A stretch of DNA of 64,000 bases from Fidelibacterota bacterium (GTDB lineage: Bacteria > Fidelibacterota > Marinisomatia > SCGC-AAA003-L08 > TS1B11), in NCBI GenBank assembly GCA_004124295.1, contig SCKI01000001.1, positions 62,001-126,000 of the forward strand, written 5' to 3'. The notes under the pieces were generated by a model that worked only from the letters and a program-made list of their open reading frames with translations, had not been told where the DNA came from and made no database searches. Positions 9,701-18,032 of this stretch are shown one piece after another; within the stretch, counting starts at the first letter, position 1, and each line of letters begins with the position of its first letter. Both the position numbers and the translations under genes were made by a program.

Positions 9701-10237
9701 TTTCCCCGTCTGGCTCAGGTCAGCGCCAGTACGAGCCTGCTGCTGTCTGGCAAACATTTACAGCCCCGCTCTGCAGCGGTGACGGCGGAGGTGGACACAG
9801 CGACCAGTGCCGAATTGCTGTTCGACGAGTTAGAGGAGAAAGGGCTGGATGGCGTGCCGGAGCGCCGGGGCGACCAGGCCGCCGCCAAGGTGCGCGCAGG
9901 GAATCTCTGGGAGGCGACGCTGCGCTTGCGCTACAACCTGCAGCCGTCGCTGCAGAAAGATATTGCTGAAACATTCTGGCTGGATATGGGCCTCAAGCTG
10001 GCCCTCGGACCGGATTGGAAATTCGGCTACCGGGCCCGCTTCAACATGCTCGACCAGGAACTGGTGAGCCACGACCTGCGCCTTTATCGGCAGCTGCATT
10101 GCTGGGAGTTTATTTTCAACTGGACACCGGGGGGATTGGGGCGGGGATTCTTTCTGAGCATCAATGTGCTCGACTCGGATCTTAAGGATATCAAGTACGA
10201 GTCCCGGGGGGGCATCCAGAGCATCTTTGGGCGGTGA
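6761..10237 (+). CDS. lptD: LPS-assembly protein LptD-like (OstA domain plus outer-membrane barrel)
   Basis: 1158 aa from a GTG inside the end of rarA, followed by a short signal peptide (WLLTITLLWGQG). Residues ~30-250 hold OstA/LptA-type repeats (LTGSVVFRKGDMTL, LTSDELVFHDAENLIVARGNVEL). The middle has the LptD hallmarks YTTCDLDLPHFYFAADR and VLGLPFAVFPNQAGRRRSGW, and the rest is beta-barrel ending LDSDLKDIKYESRGGIQSIFGR. It inserts LPS into the outer leaflet of the outer membrane. Only two cysteines are evident, one in TTCDLD and one in LHCWEF, so the E. coli four-Cys arrangement is absent. It is longer than E. coli LptD, as is usual in FCB-type lineages. Confidence 0.88.
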   Translation: MAGQILKFAPWLLTITLLWGQGDQSRQSRRDQRLRLVSADLLENRQENGQEVQILTGSVVFRKGDMTLRTSQARFFRSLGKSYLENGVVMTRPGEHLTSDELVFHDAENLIVARGNVELVQENQTIRSPVLRYWTALDSAVAAEQVEMIQEDRTLTATEFRTVKAQGPRGASFWASGGVMIRERDRVVSADRMAYDDSKAALLLQGDSSIRDRTRNLQGQLIRVTYADDKMELAVVEQEAEATAGIDALIVPGSDNWRRFTDLLTGRRIEAHFTDDRLSSLNLYGMAISIYHVVEDSILQGINHASGDTMSLGFDIEGRLNRLQVRGGGRGRFEPEQANADVDTVVSYQGAFIDYDIPAEVTYLERDARVDYRDNGLSAGTIEVTWRDNLLRAEPAFGSQPTLYQSGRDPMEGEYMEFDLVTEKGRVVKGRTKLDNGYYHGSLIHRYPGNVFYVRQSLYTTCDLDLPHFYFAADRMKMLQGDKVIARPVILYIMDVPVLGLPFAVFPNQAGRRRSGWIMPSYGDNRNNGQYLNGLGYFWALSDYRDARILIDFYSRRGIRGTGRFRYSRRDNYRGQIGIRLFREPPENDIARIFSAGSQLQWSASWNHSQSIDPTQRLSVQATYTSDPGLNRRFGRTRQERLNQQIMSRASYAKSWRQSGSRLTLAVQDRYDLQAANRLLVPPTAPGQRIVERTQLFPGISYSRSRRTRSGRGGSGRPGNFSWSFSSRANNNQTVFWEADTVGQDTVWSPDRQIQRRSFARHTLNLGNSMKLARYINLSVNLRLREDWVPSHRLARKENGVFVYDGDIVYDEVEKFSARRTGTLGLSLQTNIYGLFPIRIGTLEAIRHTIKPSISYSYAPDFSQPIFGYFQRDSDGQLFDRFTGSPAGATPSSEQQSLSFGLTNLFQGKRVVEGKDIKFDILTWSMRGGYNFAADRFKIAPIRSSFRSPFLQRLNLDINMTHDFYAWDQDNQTKIDQVLPFPRLAQVSASTSLLLSGKHLQPRSAAVTAEVDTATSAELLFDELEEKGLDGVPERRGDQAAAKVRAGNLWEATLRLRYNLQPSLQKDIAETFWLDMGLKLALGPDWKFGYRARFNMLDQELVSHDLRLYRQLHCWEFIFNWTPGGLGRGFFLSINVLDSDLKDIKYESRGGIQSIFGR

Positions 10238-10311
10238 TCGTTGCCACCGCTACACATACTTGGAATCTACTAGGAATCCGCTGGCCGGTTACCTGAAATT
10301 GCCCCCCTTCC

Positions 10312-10791
10312 ATGAGCGGCCTGACCCAGTTTATCTCCAAGCAATTTATGGTGGTTCCCATGCAGGCAACCAACAGCCGGGAAGCTATCGAGGAGCTTCT
10401 GGAGCCTCTCAAGGCGCACAAGCTGCTCAAGACAGGCGAAAACTGCCTTGAGAGCATTCTCAAGCGGGAGCGGCGGATGAGCACCGGCGTTGGCAAGGGA
10501 GTGGCCCTGCCGCACGGGCTCAGCGACCAGGTTGAAGATGTGGCCCTGGTTATCGGCATCTCACCTGCCGGCATCGATTTCAAGGCTCCGGACGGCATGC
10601 TGTGTCACATATTCGTGCTGTTTGTCGGCCCTGCCAGCCAGCCCGACAAGCATTACAAGCTGCTCAGCCGTTTCACCAAGCTGCTTAGCGATGGGGCCCT
10701 GCGGAGCCTTCTGATGGAGGCCCGTTCGGCCGATGATATCATGGCGACCCTGGAGAGCTGGGGGCAGGACAAAGAGGAAGAGGACCTGTAG
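10312..10791 (+). CDS. PTS EIIA domain protein, fructose/nitrogen (PtsN) type
   Basis: 159 aa forming a single PTS EIIA type-2 domain. The phosphorylatable histidine is His68 in GVGKGVALPHGL, and the downstream FVGPASQPDKHYKLLSRFTKLL is typical. No EIIB or EIIC lies nearby, so a regulatory role like that of PtsN is more likely than sugar transport. It sits 74 nt after lptD and 5 nt before hisS, in the same direction. The acidic end (KEEEDL) is unremarkable. Confidence 0.88.
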   Translation: MSGLTQFISKQFMVVPMQATNSREAIEELLEPLKAHKLLKTGENCLESILKRERRMSTGVGKGVALPHGLSDQVEDVALVIGISPAGIDFKAPDGMLCHIFVLFVGPASQPDKHYKLLSRFTKLLSDGALRSLLMEARSADDIMATLESWGQDKEEEDL

Positions 10792-10796
10792 CAACC

Positions 10797-12095
10797 ATGG
10801 CCGACCGGGCCGCCAAATCAGGCACCCAATCGTTCAGCCGCATCAAGGGCACCCAGGATATTTTGCCGGCAGATATGCCGCAAAGACACCTGTTGGAAGA
10901 GACCATTGGTGCGGTGATGGGCCGCTACGGCTACCGCGAAATCCGCACCCCTGTGTTCGAATCGACCGAGCTCTTCCAGCGCAGTGTGGGGGCAGCGACC
11001 GACATTGTCAACAAGGAGATGTACAGCTTTGAGGATCAGGGCGGCAAGAGCCTGACCCTGCGGCCCGAACTCACGGCCCCGGTGGTCCGGGCCTATCTGC
11101 AAAACAACCTCGGCAAGGAACTGCCCCTCACCCGGCTCTATTATCTGGGCGACCTGTTCCGGCAGGAGCGGCCCCAGAAAGGTCGTCACCGCCAGTTCGG
11201 CCAGTTTGGCGCAGAGGCGCTAGGTTCCCCCTATCCGGAGCAGGATGTGGAGATTATCGCCCTGGCCTGGGAACTTTGCCGGGCCGTGGTCCCCGAAGGC
11301 TTGGACTTGCGCCTGAATTCCCTCGGCAATCCGGAGGCCAGGCAGGCTTACCTGGCGCTGCTTAAACAGGCCCTGGCCCCCCATGCCGCGGCCATGGGCG
11401 ACCGGGACCGGCAGCGGCTGGAGACCAATCCTTTGCGTCTTTTCGATACCAAGGATCCCGATACCCAGGCGCTGCTTGATGAGTATGCGCCGCTGATTTC
11501 GGATAATATTTCTGATGAGGACCAGGACCACTTTGGGGCCGTCAAAGCGGGGCTGGACAGTCTCGGCATCGCTTATGAGCATGACAAAAAACTTGTCCGG
11601 GGCCTCGACTATTATTCGCGCACTACGTTCGAGATTACTTCCGCTGCGCTGGGCGCCCAGGATGCGGTCTGTGGGGGTGGGCGCTACGATGGACTGGTGG
11701 CCGAACTGGGGGGACCCGCTACGCCGGCGGTCGGTTTTGCCGCCGGTATCGAACGGCTGCTCCTGGCTGCGGGGGAGGCCTTCCGGTTGGCGGCCGAGCA
11801 ACCAGGGCTCGACGTTTACCTGGCCGTCATCGGCGATGGCCCCCGGGCAAAGGCCCCTTCGATGGCAGGCGCACTCCGCGAGCAGGGGGTCAGCGTAATG
11901 CTGGAGACCCTGCGCCGCAGTCTGAAGGCCCAGCTGCGGGAAGCCAACCGGTCCGGCGCCCGGTACACCGTGATCCTGGGCGAGGATGAGCTCGCCAAGG
12001 GGGTCTGCACCGTCAAGGATATGGCCGATGGTGGCCAGCAGGAAGTTGGGCTGGAGGCACTGGCGGTCAGGTTTGCCGAACTGTTGGCGAGTTGA
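10797..12095 (+). CDS. hisS: Histidyl-tRNA synthetase
   Basis: 432 aa, normal for bacterial class IIa HisRS. It charges tRNA-His. Visible motifs are KGTQDILPADM at the N-terminus, motif 2 (LYYLGDLFRQERPQKGRHRQFGQ), the histidine-specific LVRGLDYYSRTTFE, and motif 3 GGGRYDGLVAELGGPATPAVGFAAGIER. The anticodon-binding domain follows from about residue 335. An N-terminal extension of about 10 residues (ADRAAKSGTQS) precedes the conserved start. Confidence 0.97.
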   Translation: MADRAAKSGTQSFSRIKGTQDILPADMPQRHLLEETIGAVMGRYGYREIRTPVFESTELFQRSVGAATDIVNKEMYSFEDQGGKSLTLRPELTAPVVRAYLQNNLGKELPLTRLYYLGDLFRQERPQKGRHRQFGQFGAEALGSPYPEQDVEIIALAWELCRAVVPEGLDLRLNSLGNPEARQAYLALLKQALAPHAAAMGDRDRQRLETNPLRLFDTKDPDTQALLDEYAPLISDNISDEDQDHFGAVKAGLDSLGIAYEHDKKLVRGLDYYSRTTFEITSAALGAQDAVCGGGRYDGLVAELGGPATPAVGFAAGIERLLLAAGEAFRLAAEQPGLDVYLAVIGDGPRAKAPSMAGALREQGVSVMLETLRRSLKAQLREANRSGARYTVILGEDELAKGVCTVKDMADGGQQEVGLEALAVRFAELLAS

Positions 12096-12118
12096 TTGAT
12101 AACCTCCTGGCTGGAACT

Positions 12119-12355
12119 GTGAAATACACAAAATACTTTGAGGCAATGCGCACCCGACCAGACCGCTCGATGATTAAATTGGAGTGGATACGGCAGGTAG
12201 TTGAGAACCCCGTAAGAGAAGTTGTCCAAATAGATGGTCGAATCCGGCGCTGGGCACCCATTAGCGAAATGGACGGAAAGCATCTTCGTGTTGTTTTACT
12301 ATCGGATGGCGAGACCGTTCATAACGCATTTTTTGATCGGAGCTATAAACCATGA
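12119..12355 (+). CDS. Small DUF4258-like protein, possible toxin-like partner
   Basis: 78 aa if the GTG at 12119 is used (VKYTKYFEAMRTRPDR); a longer frame begins at 12092 inside the hisS stop region. The sequence reads IRQVVENPVREVVQIDGRIRRWAPI then LRVVLLSDGETVHNAFFDRSY. This is the compact beta-rich pattern of DUF4258/BrnT-like small proteins. Its stop overlaps the next ATG as ATGA, so it is coupled to a DUF2283 protein. Such pairs recur in bacterial genomes and have a toxin-antitoxin layout, but I know of no demonstrated activity. The base composition is lower in GC than hisS, in keeping with an acquired pair. Confidence 0.65.
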   Translation: MKYTKYFEAMRTRPDRSMIKLEWIRQVVENPVREVVQIDGRIRRWAPISEMDGKHLRVVLLSDGETVHNAFFDRSYKP

Positions 12356-12582
12356 AAATCAAATATTTTCTGGATACTGACACTTTGTACATCGAGTTTA
12401 AGACAGACGAGATTGTCGAGACCAAGGACTTGGATGAGAATATCTTGCTGGAGTTAGACGGCAAGGGGAATATTTGCGCAATCACGGTAGAGCATGCCAA
12501 GGAGCGGGCCGATATTCCCCAATTCTCTTTCGAGCAGGTAACCGCCGGGCCTTCGAGGCTCAACGCGGGCAGACCGCGATAG
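12352..12582 (+). CDS. DUF2283 domain protein
   Basis: 76 aa. The core KYFLDTDTLYIEFKTDEIVETKDLDENILLELDG... (residues 3-37) fits DUF2283: short beta strands with the DTDTLYI pattern and a later LDGKGNI turn. The C-terminus ITVEHAKERADIPQF is also typical. ATGA overlap with the upstream gene shows translational coupling. Probably cytoplasmic; no activity is established to my knowledge. A partner or antidote role is only inferred from the layout. Confidence 0.7.
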   Translation: MKIKYFLDTDTLYIEFKTDEIVETKDLDENILLELDGKGNICAITVEHAKERADIPQFSFEQVTAGPSRLNAGRPR

Positions 12583-12812
12583 GCAAAGAATCTGCCCCCC
12601 AAACCGTTTGCCCGTGGCCCGCTGAGTGGTTAGGTTGTTCCAGCACCGCCCCATTAATGGGTTTAGGAGAATCGATCATGGACAGGAAAGCCGGACCGGC
12701 CGTTCTGGCGCCGGCAATTCTGGCGCGGATCTGTCGCTCGGAAAATAATCCCGTCGGCTCCATTTGCCACGCCACCGGTCGTGCGTGCCGAGTGGCTATA
12801 ATCTGGTAAACG

Positions 12813-13592
12813 TTGCCGGTCTCCCCATCCGCCCTTAAGTCGTTTCGCAGCCTCGCCCAAAAAAAACATCGCCGGGCGTCAGGTAAATTGCTCATTGAAG
12901 GAGCCCGGCTGGTAGCCGAAGCCCTCCAGGCCCCCGGCACTATCGAGCGTCTCATGGTCACCGGCCCCTTTCTGGCGGGCGAGGAATGGCCGCGATTGGC
13001 CGGGCCGGCCGGGCAACAAAGCCTCGGGCCGGACGCCATCACCGCCAAACAGGCTGAGCAACTGTCCCAGACCCGCAGCCCCCAAGGCATCTTTGCCCTG
13101 CTGGACTGGCCGCTGCAGGCTCCCGGCAAGAGCGCCGTGGCGCCGCCGCTGCTGGTGCTGGATGCTATTGCGGACCCGGGCAATCTCGGCGCCTTGCTGC
13201 GCACCGCCGACTGGTTCGGCCTCCCTTCCGTCTATGTTTCCGCAGACAGCGCCGACATCACCAATCCCAAGGTCGTCCGCAGTGCTATGGGAGCCCACTT
13301 TCACCTGCCCCATCTGCTGCAGGGCGATCTGACCTCCCTGCCCGGGCAGTTGGCCCAGCTGGGTGTGCCTATTCTGGGGGCGGTGCTGGATGGTGAGCCG
13401 GCGGCGGAACTGGCCCCTTTGGCCGAGTGGGCTCTCGTGCTGGGTAGTGAAGCCCACGGCCTCAGCCGTTTCTGGCTGGAGCGCCTGGACCGCAGATTGA
13501 CCGTGGCCGGTGGGGGCGCCGCCGAAAGCCTGAACGTCTCCGTGGCCGCCGGTATTCTGTTGCATCGGCTGAAAGATACCGCTGGGCAATAA
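12813..13592 (+). CDS. TrmH/SpoU-family RNA 2'-O-methyltransferase
   Basis: 259 aa from a TTG start. The N-terminal ~100 residues are the RNA-binding substrate domain (GKLLIEGARLVAEAL). The SPOUT knot follows with motif 1 DAIADPGNLGALLRTADWFG, motif 2 ALVLGSEAHGLS and motif 3 AESLNVSVAAGILLH. It transfers methyl groups from SAM to a ribose 2'-OH in rRNA or tRNA; the family member (RlmB, TsnR or other) cannot be fixed. It ends 4 nt before the next gene. Confidence 0.9.
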   Translation: MPVSPSALKSFRSLAQKKHRRASGKLLIEGARLVAEALQAPGTIERLMVTGPFLAGEEWPRLAGPAGQQSLGPDAITAKQAEQLSQTRSPQGIFALLDWPLQAPGKSAVAPPLLVLDAIADPGNLGALLRTADWFGLPSVYVSADSADITNPKVVRSAMGAHFHLPHLLQGDLTSLPGQLAQLGVPILGAVLDGEPAAELAPLAEWALVLGSEAHGLSRFWLERLDRRLTVAGGGAAESLNVSVAAGILLHRLKDTAGQ

Positions 13593-13596
13593 GCCA

Positions 13597-14721
13597 ATGA
13601 CCGAGGGCGCCGGCCGCCAGCGGCTGGTCAGCCTCGATACCTTCCGGGGGCTGACCATCGCAGCCATGATCCTGGTAAACAATCCCGGCAACTGGGCCCG
13701 AATCTATGCTCCCTTGAGGCACGCCGCCTGGCACGGCTGGACGCCCACCGACTGGATATTTCCTTTTTTCCTGTTCATCATGGGGGTGGCCTTGGCCCTT
13801 TCACACCAGCGCAGGCAGGAGGCCGGGCTTGTGCCGGGGGTGATGTGGCGCAAAGTGCTGCGCCGGGCCGCCATTCTGTTCCTCCTCGGTCTGTTTCTCA
13901 GCGGCTACCCTTCCTTCGACCTGGAAACCCTCCGCACGATGGGGGTGTTGCAGCGGATTGCCCTCTGCTACCTCCTGCTGACCGGCACGGTTCTGTGGGT
14001 CCCGAAGCTCCGCTACCAGTGGCTGGTGATGGCAACGTTTCTGGCGATTTACCTGGCGGTCATGCTCGGCCTGGAAGTCCCCGGATATGGCCGGGGAGAC
14101 TGGTCACCCGAGGGCAACGCCGGCGGCTACCTGGATCGGCTCATTCTGGGGCCGGCCCACCTGTTACTGGGCGGTCCCTATGATCCGGAGGGGTTGGTGA
14201 CCACCCTCGGCGCTGTCCTGTCCGCTTTTATCGGCTGGCTGTTTGGCCGGGTCCTGGTGAGGACAGCGGATCAGCGGCAGATCGTGCGCCGCTGGCTGGC
14301 CTGGAGTATTGTGCTGACCGCCGGCGGCTGGCTGCTGGGCTGGATCATGCCTATCAACAAGCAGCTCTGGACACCCAGCTATGTGCTGTTTACCGGCGGC
14401 CTGGCCGGCCTTGGACTGGCGGCCTGTTACTGGCTCATGGAAATGCGCCGGGTCACCGCCTGGGGCCGGCCTTTCGCCATCCTGGGCCGGAACTCCCTGG
14501 CCATCTTCTGGCTGTCGGGATTCCTGGTGCGCAACCTGGTGGCCCTGAGGGTCGGAACGGATGGGGGCAGCGTATCGGCCTGGACCTGGCTCTACCGGAA
14601 CGGATTCGCCAATTGGCTGCCGGCCTATCCGGCTTCATTGGCCTTCGCCCTGGCAAATGTCGCTTTCTGGCTTGGGGTGGCGTGGATCCTGTATCGCCGG
14701 CGAATATTTATTAAACTTTAG
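13597..14721 (+). CDS. HGSNAT/NagX-like membrane acyltransferase (DUF5009/DUF1624 type)
   Basis: 374 aa with about ten hydrophobic segments. The start LVSLDTFRGLTIAAMILVNNPGNW followed by HAAWHGWTPTDWIFPFFLFIMG is the signature of heparan-alpha-glucosaminide N-acetyltransferase-like proteins. His in WHGW is the likely acyl-carrying residue by family comparison. Later motifs ILGRNSLAIFWLSG and LWTPSYVLFTGGLA also fit. It probably transfers acetyl groups across the inner membrane to an amino sugar; the substrate is unknown. Only 4 nt separate it from the methyltransferase gene. Confidence 0.85.
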   Translation: MTEGAGRQRLVSLDTFRGLTIAAMILVNNPGNWARIYAPLRHAAWHGWTPTDWIFPFFLFIMGVALALSHQRRQEAGLVPGVMWRKVLRRAAILFLLGLFLSGYPSFDLETLRTMGVLQRIALCYLLLTGTVLWVPKLRYQWLVMATFLAIYLAVMLGLEVPGYGRGDWSPEGNAGGYLDRLILGPAHLLLGGPYDPEGLVTTLGAVLSAFIGWLFGRVLVRTADQRQIVRRWLAWSIVLTAGGWLLGWIMPINKQLWTPSYVLFTGGLAGLGLAACYWLMEMRRVTAWGRPFAILGRNSLAIFWLSGFLVRNLVALRVGTDGGSVSAWTWLYRNGFANWLPAYPASLAFALANVAFWLGVAWILYRRRIFIKL

Positions 14722-14759
14722 ACCGTTGCTTTCACTCCTTGAACATCCGGAGAAGACCC

Positions 14760-16925
14760 ATGAATAATACCGCAGGCAGACTGTATCTGATTCCCCTGGT
14801 AGCGCTGGTTTTCGCGTGCGCGCCGGTTTCAAAGATGACCGAAATCCCTTTGCCCGCTGCCGGCGAAATGTGGCGCTATCCCGATGCCCGCTTCAGCGAT
14901 GTGGTGTGGGATTACCACGGCACCGCGGTGGCCGATCCTTATGCCTGGCTGGAAGATCCGGATGCGCCGGAGACAGTCGCCTGGGTTGCTGCCCAGAACC
15001 GTCTCACCCGGGACTATTTGGAGAGCATTCCTGCGCGCGACAAGTTCGAGGCGCGCCTCACCGAACTGTGGAACTATGCGCGCTATGGCGTGCCCAGCCG
15101 TCACGGCGAGTGGTACTACTATTCCAAGAACGACGGTCTCCAGAACCAGTCGGTGCTGTATCGGGCCCGGACCCTGGGCGATCAGCCGGAAGTCGTCCTC
15201 GACCCCAATACGTTCAGTGAGGACGGCACTGTCGCTTTGGCGGGCCTCTCCTACAGCCATGATGGCCGCTACCTGGCCTACGGCACCGCCGAAGGCGGGA
15301 GTGACTGGCGGGTGTTCCGGGTCCGGGACCTGACCACCGGCGCCGATCTGGAGGATGAGATTCGCTGGATGAAGTTTGGCGGGCTGGCTTGGCAGCGGGA
15401 CAATTCCGGCTTCTATTACACCCGTTTTCCGGAGCAGGCCGGCGATATGACCGTTGATCAGACTATCAACAGCAAGGTCTTCTGGCACACCCTTGGTACG
15501 CCCCAATCCGAGGATAAAGAAGTCTATCAGCATTTGGAGCACCCCGAGTACGGCTACAGTCCCTTCATGACGGAGGACGGACAATACCTGGGGATTTACG
15601 TCTGGCATGGCACCGACGACCGCAACGGCCTGGTGATCCGGCCTGCCGAGGGCGCGGACCTCTTTACGACCTTGTTTGATGTCGGCGAGGCTGAGTTCCA
15701 GCCTATCGGCAATCTGGGCAGCACGTTCTATATGAAAACCAATCTCGATGCCCCCAAAGGCCGGATTTTCTCCCTGGATGTCGACAAGCCTGAACGCGAT
15801 AACTGGCTGCCCCTGGTGGCCGAGACAGACGACGCACTCAGCTCGGCAGGATTGATTGGCGGGAAGTTGGTGCTCCAGTATATGCACAACGCCAACGAGC
15901 AGCTCAAGGTGTTTGGTTTGGACGGCATGCTGGTCAGGGATGTGTCCCTGCCCAGCCTGGGTCAGGTTGGGGGCTGGTGGGGCCGGGAGGCGGCCGGCGA
16001 GGACGAAATGTTTTTCTCGTTCACTTCATTCCTCTATCCCAGCGCCATTCTGCGCCACGATCTTTCCAGCGGCGAGACCTCCCAGGTCTGGGCATCGGGT
16101 ATCGATTTCGATCCCGGCGCCTTTGAAACCAGGCAGATCTGGTACCCCAGCAAGGATGGTACCCAGGTATCCATGTTCATCACCCACCGCAAAGGGCTGG
16201 TGATGGACGGCAGCAACCCGACGATCCTCTACGGTTACGGCGGCTTCAACATTCCCATCCTGCCCAGCTTCAGTATTCACCGACTGGCCTGGATGGAGCA
16301 GGGCGGCGTCTATGCGGTGGCCAACCTCCGTGGAGGCAGCGAATACGGTGAAGAGTGGCACCAGGCCGGCATGTTGGGCAACAAGCAGAACGTTTTTGAC
16401 GACTTCATTGCCGCCGCTGAGTGGCTCATTGAAAACAGCTACACAAGCACGCCCAGGCTGGCTATTGATGGCGCCTCCAATGGGGGACTGTTGGTGGCCA
16501 CCTGCCTCGTGCAACGACCCGACCTGTTCGGCGCTGCGCTGCCCCGGGTGCCGGTCATTGATATGCTGCGCTACCATATGTTTACTGCCGGCCGTTACTG
16601 GACGGGCGAATACGGCAACGCCGAGGAGGACCCCGAGCACTTCATCTTCATGAAAGCTTATTCGCCATTGCACAATGTGCAGGCCGGCGTAACCTATCCG
16701 CCCACCCTCATCACCACCGCGGACACGGATGACCGGGTGGTCTCCATGCATGCCAAGAAGTTCGCCGCCACGTTGCAGGCTAACGACACCGGGAAAAATC
16801 CGCTACTGATCCGCATTGAGACCAAGGCCGGCCACGGCGCCGGGAAGCCCACCAGCAAGCAGATAGCCGAGCAGGCCGACCTCTACGGCTTCCTGTTCAA
16901 GGCGCTGGGTGTGGAAATCGACTGA
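14760..16925 (+). CDS. Prolyl oligopeptidase family serine protease (S9A), lipoprotein
   Basis: 721 aa from the ATG at 14760, which has GGAG 8 nt upstream; a TTG seven codons earlier is less likely. The N-terminus has a lipobox (LVFAC), so the enzyme is probably membrane-anchored outside the cytoplasm. The beta-propeller opens with YPDARFSDVVWDYHGTAVADPYAWLED. The alpha/beta-hydrolase domain shows YGYGGFNIP, ANLRGGSEYGEEWH, nucleophile Ser573 in DGASNGGLL, the acid region TADTDDRVVSMHAKKF and catalytic His692 in KAGHGAGKP. It cleaves after proline in short peptides. The length is normal for the family. Confidence 0.95.
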   Translation: MNNTAGRLYLIPLVALVFACAPVSKMTEIPLPAAGEMWRYPDARFSDVVWDYHGTAVADPYAWLEDPDAPETVAWVAAQNRLTRDYLESIPARDKFEARLTELWNYARYGVPSRHGEWYYYSKNDGLQNQSVLYRARTLGDQPEVVLDPNTFSEDGTVALAGLSYSHDGRYLAYGTAEGGSDWRVFRVRDLTTGADLEDEIRWMKFGGLAWQRDNSGFYYTRFPEQAGDMTVDQTINSKVFWHTLGTPQSEDKEVYQHLEHPEYGYSPFMTEDGQYLGIYVWHGTDDRNGLVIRPAEGADLFTTLFDVGEAEFQPIGNLGSTFYMKTNLDAPKGRIFSLDVDKPERDNWLPLVAETDDALSSAGLIGGKLVLQYMHNANEQLKVFGLDGMLVRDVSLPSLGQVGGWWGREAAGEDEMFFSFTSFLYPSAILRHDLSSGETSQVWASGIDFDPGAFETRQIWYPSKDGTQVSMFITHRKGLVMDGSNPTILYGYGGFNIPILPSFSIHRLAWMEQGGVYAVANLRGGSEYGEEWHQAGMLGNKQNVFDDFIAAAEWLIENSYTSTPRLAIDGASNGGLLVATCLVQRPDLFGAALPRVPVIDMLRYHMFTAGRYWTGEYGNAEEDPEHFIFMKAYSPLHNVQAGVTYPPTLITTADTDDRVVSMHAKKFAATLQANDTGKNPLLIRIETKAGHGAGKPTSKQIAEQADLYGFLFKALGVEID

Positions 16926-16995
16926 AACCGGTTGAATCAGGTGTAGAGATAGTATAGATTTACGCCCCACAGTAACCTTAGTGCAAGGGGATACC

Positions 16996-17976
16996 ATGTC
17001 TATTAAGGGAAACATCCGCTGGCGTACAGCCCTGTTGCTTATCGCGCTGGCTACCTTCGGAACATCGTGCTCCATGCTGATGCAGGCCAAGCTGCTCAGC
17101 GTGAATATCAAGGTGATTGACGAGAATGATCAGCCCATTGGAGGCGCTATCGTGGAGTCGTCCGACGGCCAGCAGGCAACCACCGGTGCTGACGGCCTGG
17201 TGACGCTGAAGTTCAGCAGTATCGGTCTGCATATGATTACCGTGATCGCTCAGGACCGTGCGCCGGCGACGCTGAGCATCACCATGCCGTTGGACATCGG
17301 CAAAACCAAGACGGCCCGCCTGGGCAAAACGGTGGAGCTGAGCTTTAGCCTGAATATTAGCGGCAGCATCAACTTTAGCGGGATGATGGCCGGCGCCATG
17401 TACCCGATCATCTTTCAGTCCATGTTCAATTACGGCGGCTATTCCCTGGAAATGGCGCCCTATAAGCCGGGCGAATGGACGGAATGGATGGCCGAGGACG
17501 ACGCTGAGGATCAGACCATCCTCCGCAAGGCGTTCCTCAAGCGGCTGGACAACGGCCAGGAGTGGTGGCAGCTGACCGTGACAGGCGCCGATCAGGACGA
17601 TTTCGTGATGGAAGTGCTTTTCAGCAAGGGACGTGAATCGGTGCGCCGTCTGCGCCAAAAAATGGGCACTGGCGAGCCCGAAGAAGTGCCGGTGTCCGAG
17701 GGCTGGTACACGGCCCCCATGGCGCTGACGGCTGAATCGATGGCCGGGGCCGTTAAGGAAAAGCGGGTCTCGATCAAGGTGCCGGGAGGTATCTACACCT
17801 GCGATATCCTGGAGTTTGGGCAGATGGGCTTCGGCCTGGTACGCATGTGGCTTTCAGATGATGTCCCCGGTGGTCTGGTGAAGATGGCTACCGTTGAAGA
17901 CGATGGTGAAGAGGAGAACAGCAGCGTTCTCCGGGCCTCCGGCTCCAGCGCCAAGACCATTCTGAATTCGTACTAG
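16996..17976 (+). CDS. Lipoprotein with a carboxypeptidase-regulatory-like domain
   Basis: 326 aa from the ATG at 16996, preceded by AAGGGG; an in-frame GTG lies five codons earlier. The lipobox is FGTSC after a hydrophobic stretch. Residues ~30-110 form an Ig-like domain of the CarboxypepD_reg type (VIDENDQPIGGAIVESSDG, then GADGLVTLKFSSIG). The remainder has no motif I recognise (EWWQLTVTGADQDDFVMEVLF, PGGIYTCDILEFGQMG). A strong hairpin follows the stop, so it is transcriptionally the end of the plus-strand block. Function unknown. Confidence 0.75.
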   Translation: MSIKGNIRWRTALLLIALATFGTSCSMLMQAKLLSVNIKVIDENDQPIGGAIVESSDGQQATTGADGLVTLKFSSIGLHMITVIAQDRAPATLSITMPLDIGKTKTARLGKTVELSFSLNISGSINFSGMMAGAMYPIIFQSMFNYGGYSLEMAPYKPGEWTEWMAEDDAEDQTILRKAFLKRLDNGQEWWQLTVTGADQDDFVMEVLFSKGRESVRRLRQKMGTGEPEEVPVSEGWYTAPMALTAESMAGAVKEKRVSIKVPGGIYTCDILEFGQMGFGLVRMWLSDDVPGGLVKMATVEDDGEEENSSVLRASGSSAKTILNSY

Positions 17977-18001
17977 CGGCGCGATTAATTGTGCTGCGCA
18001 G

Positions 18002-18029
18002 GCCGCCGGTTCAGCCCTGAACCGGCGGC
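18002..18029 (+). terminator. Perfect 12-bp hairpin, probable bidirectional terminator
   Basis: Bases 18002-18013 pair perfectly with 18018-18029 (GCCGCCGGTTCA, loop GCCC, TGAACCGGCGGC). On the plus strand a TTTTT run follows at 18037-18041. It sits between the convergent lipoprotein and permease genes. On the minus strand it begins just after the TAA at 18033-18035 that would end the read-through form of the permease. Confidence 0.7.
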
Positions 18030-18032
18030 AGG

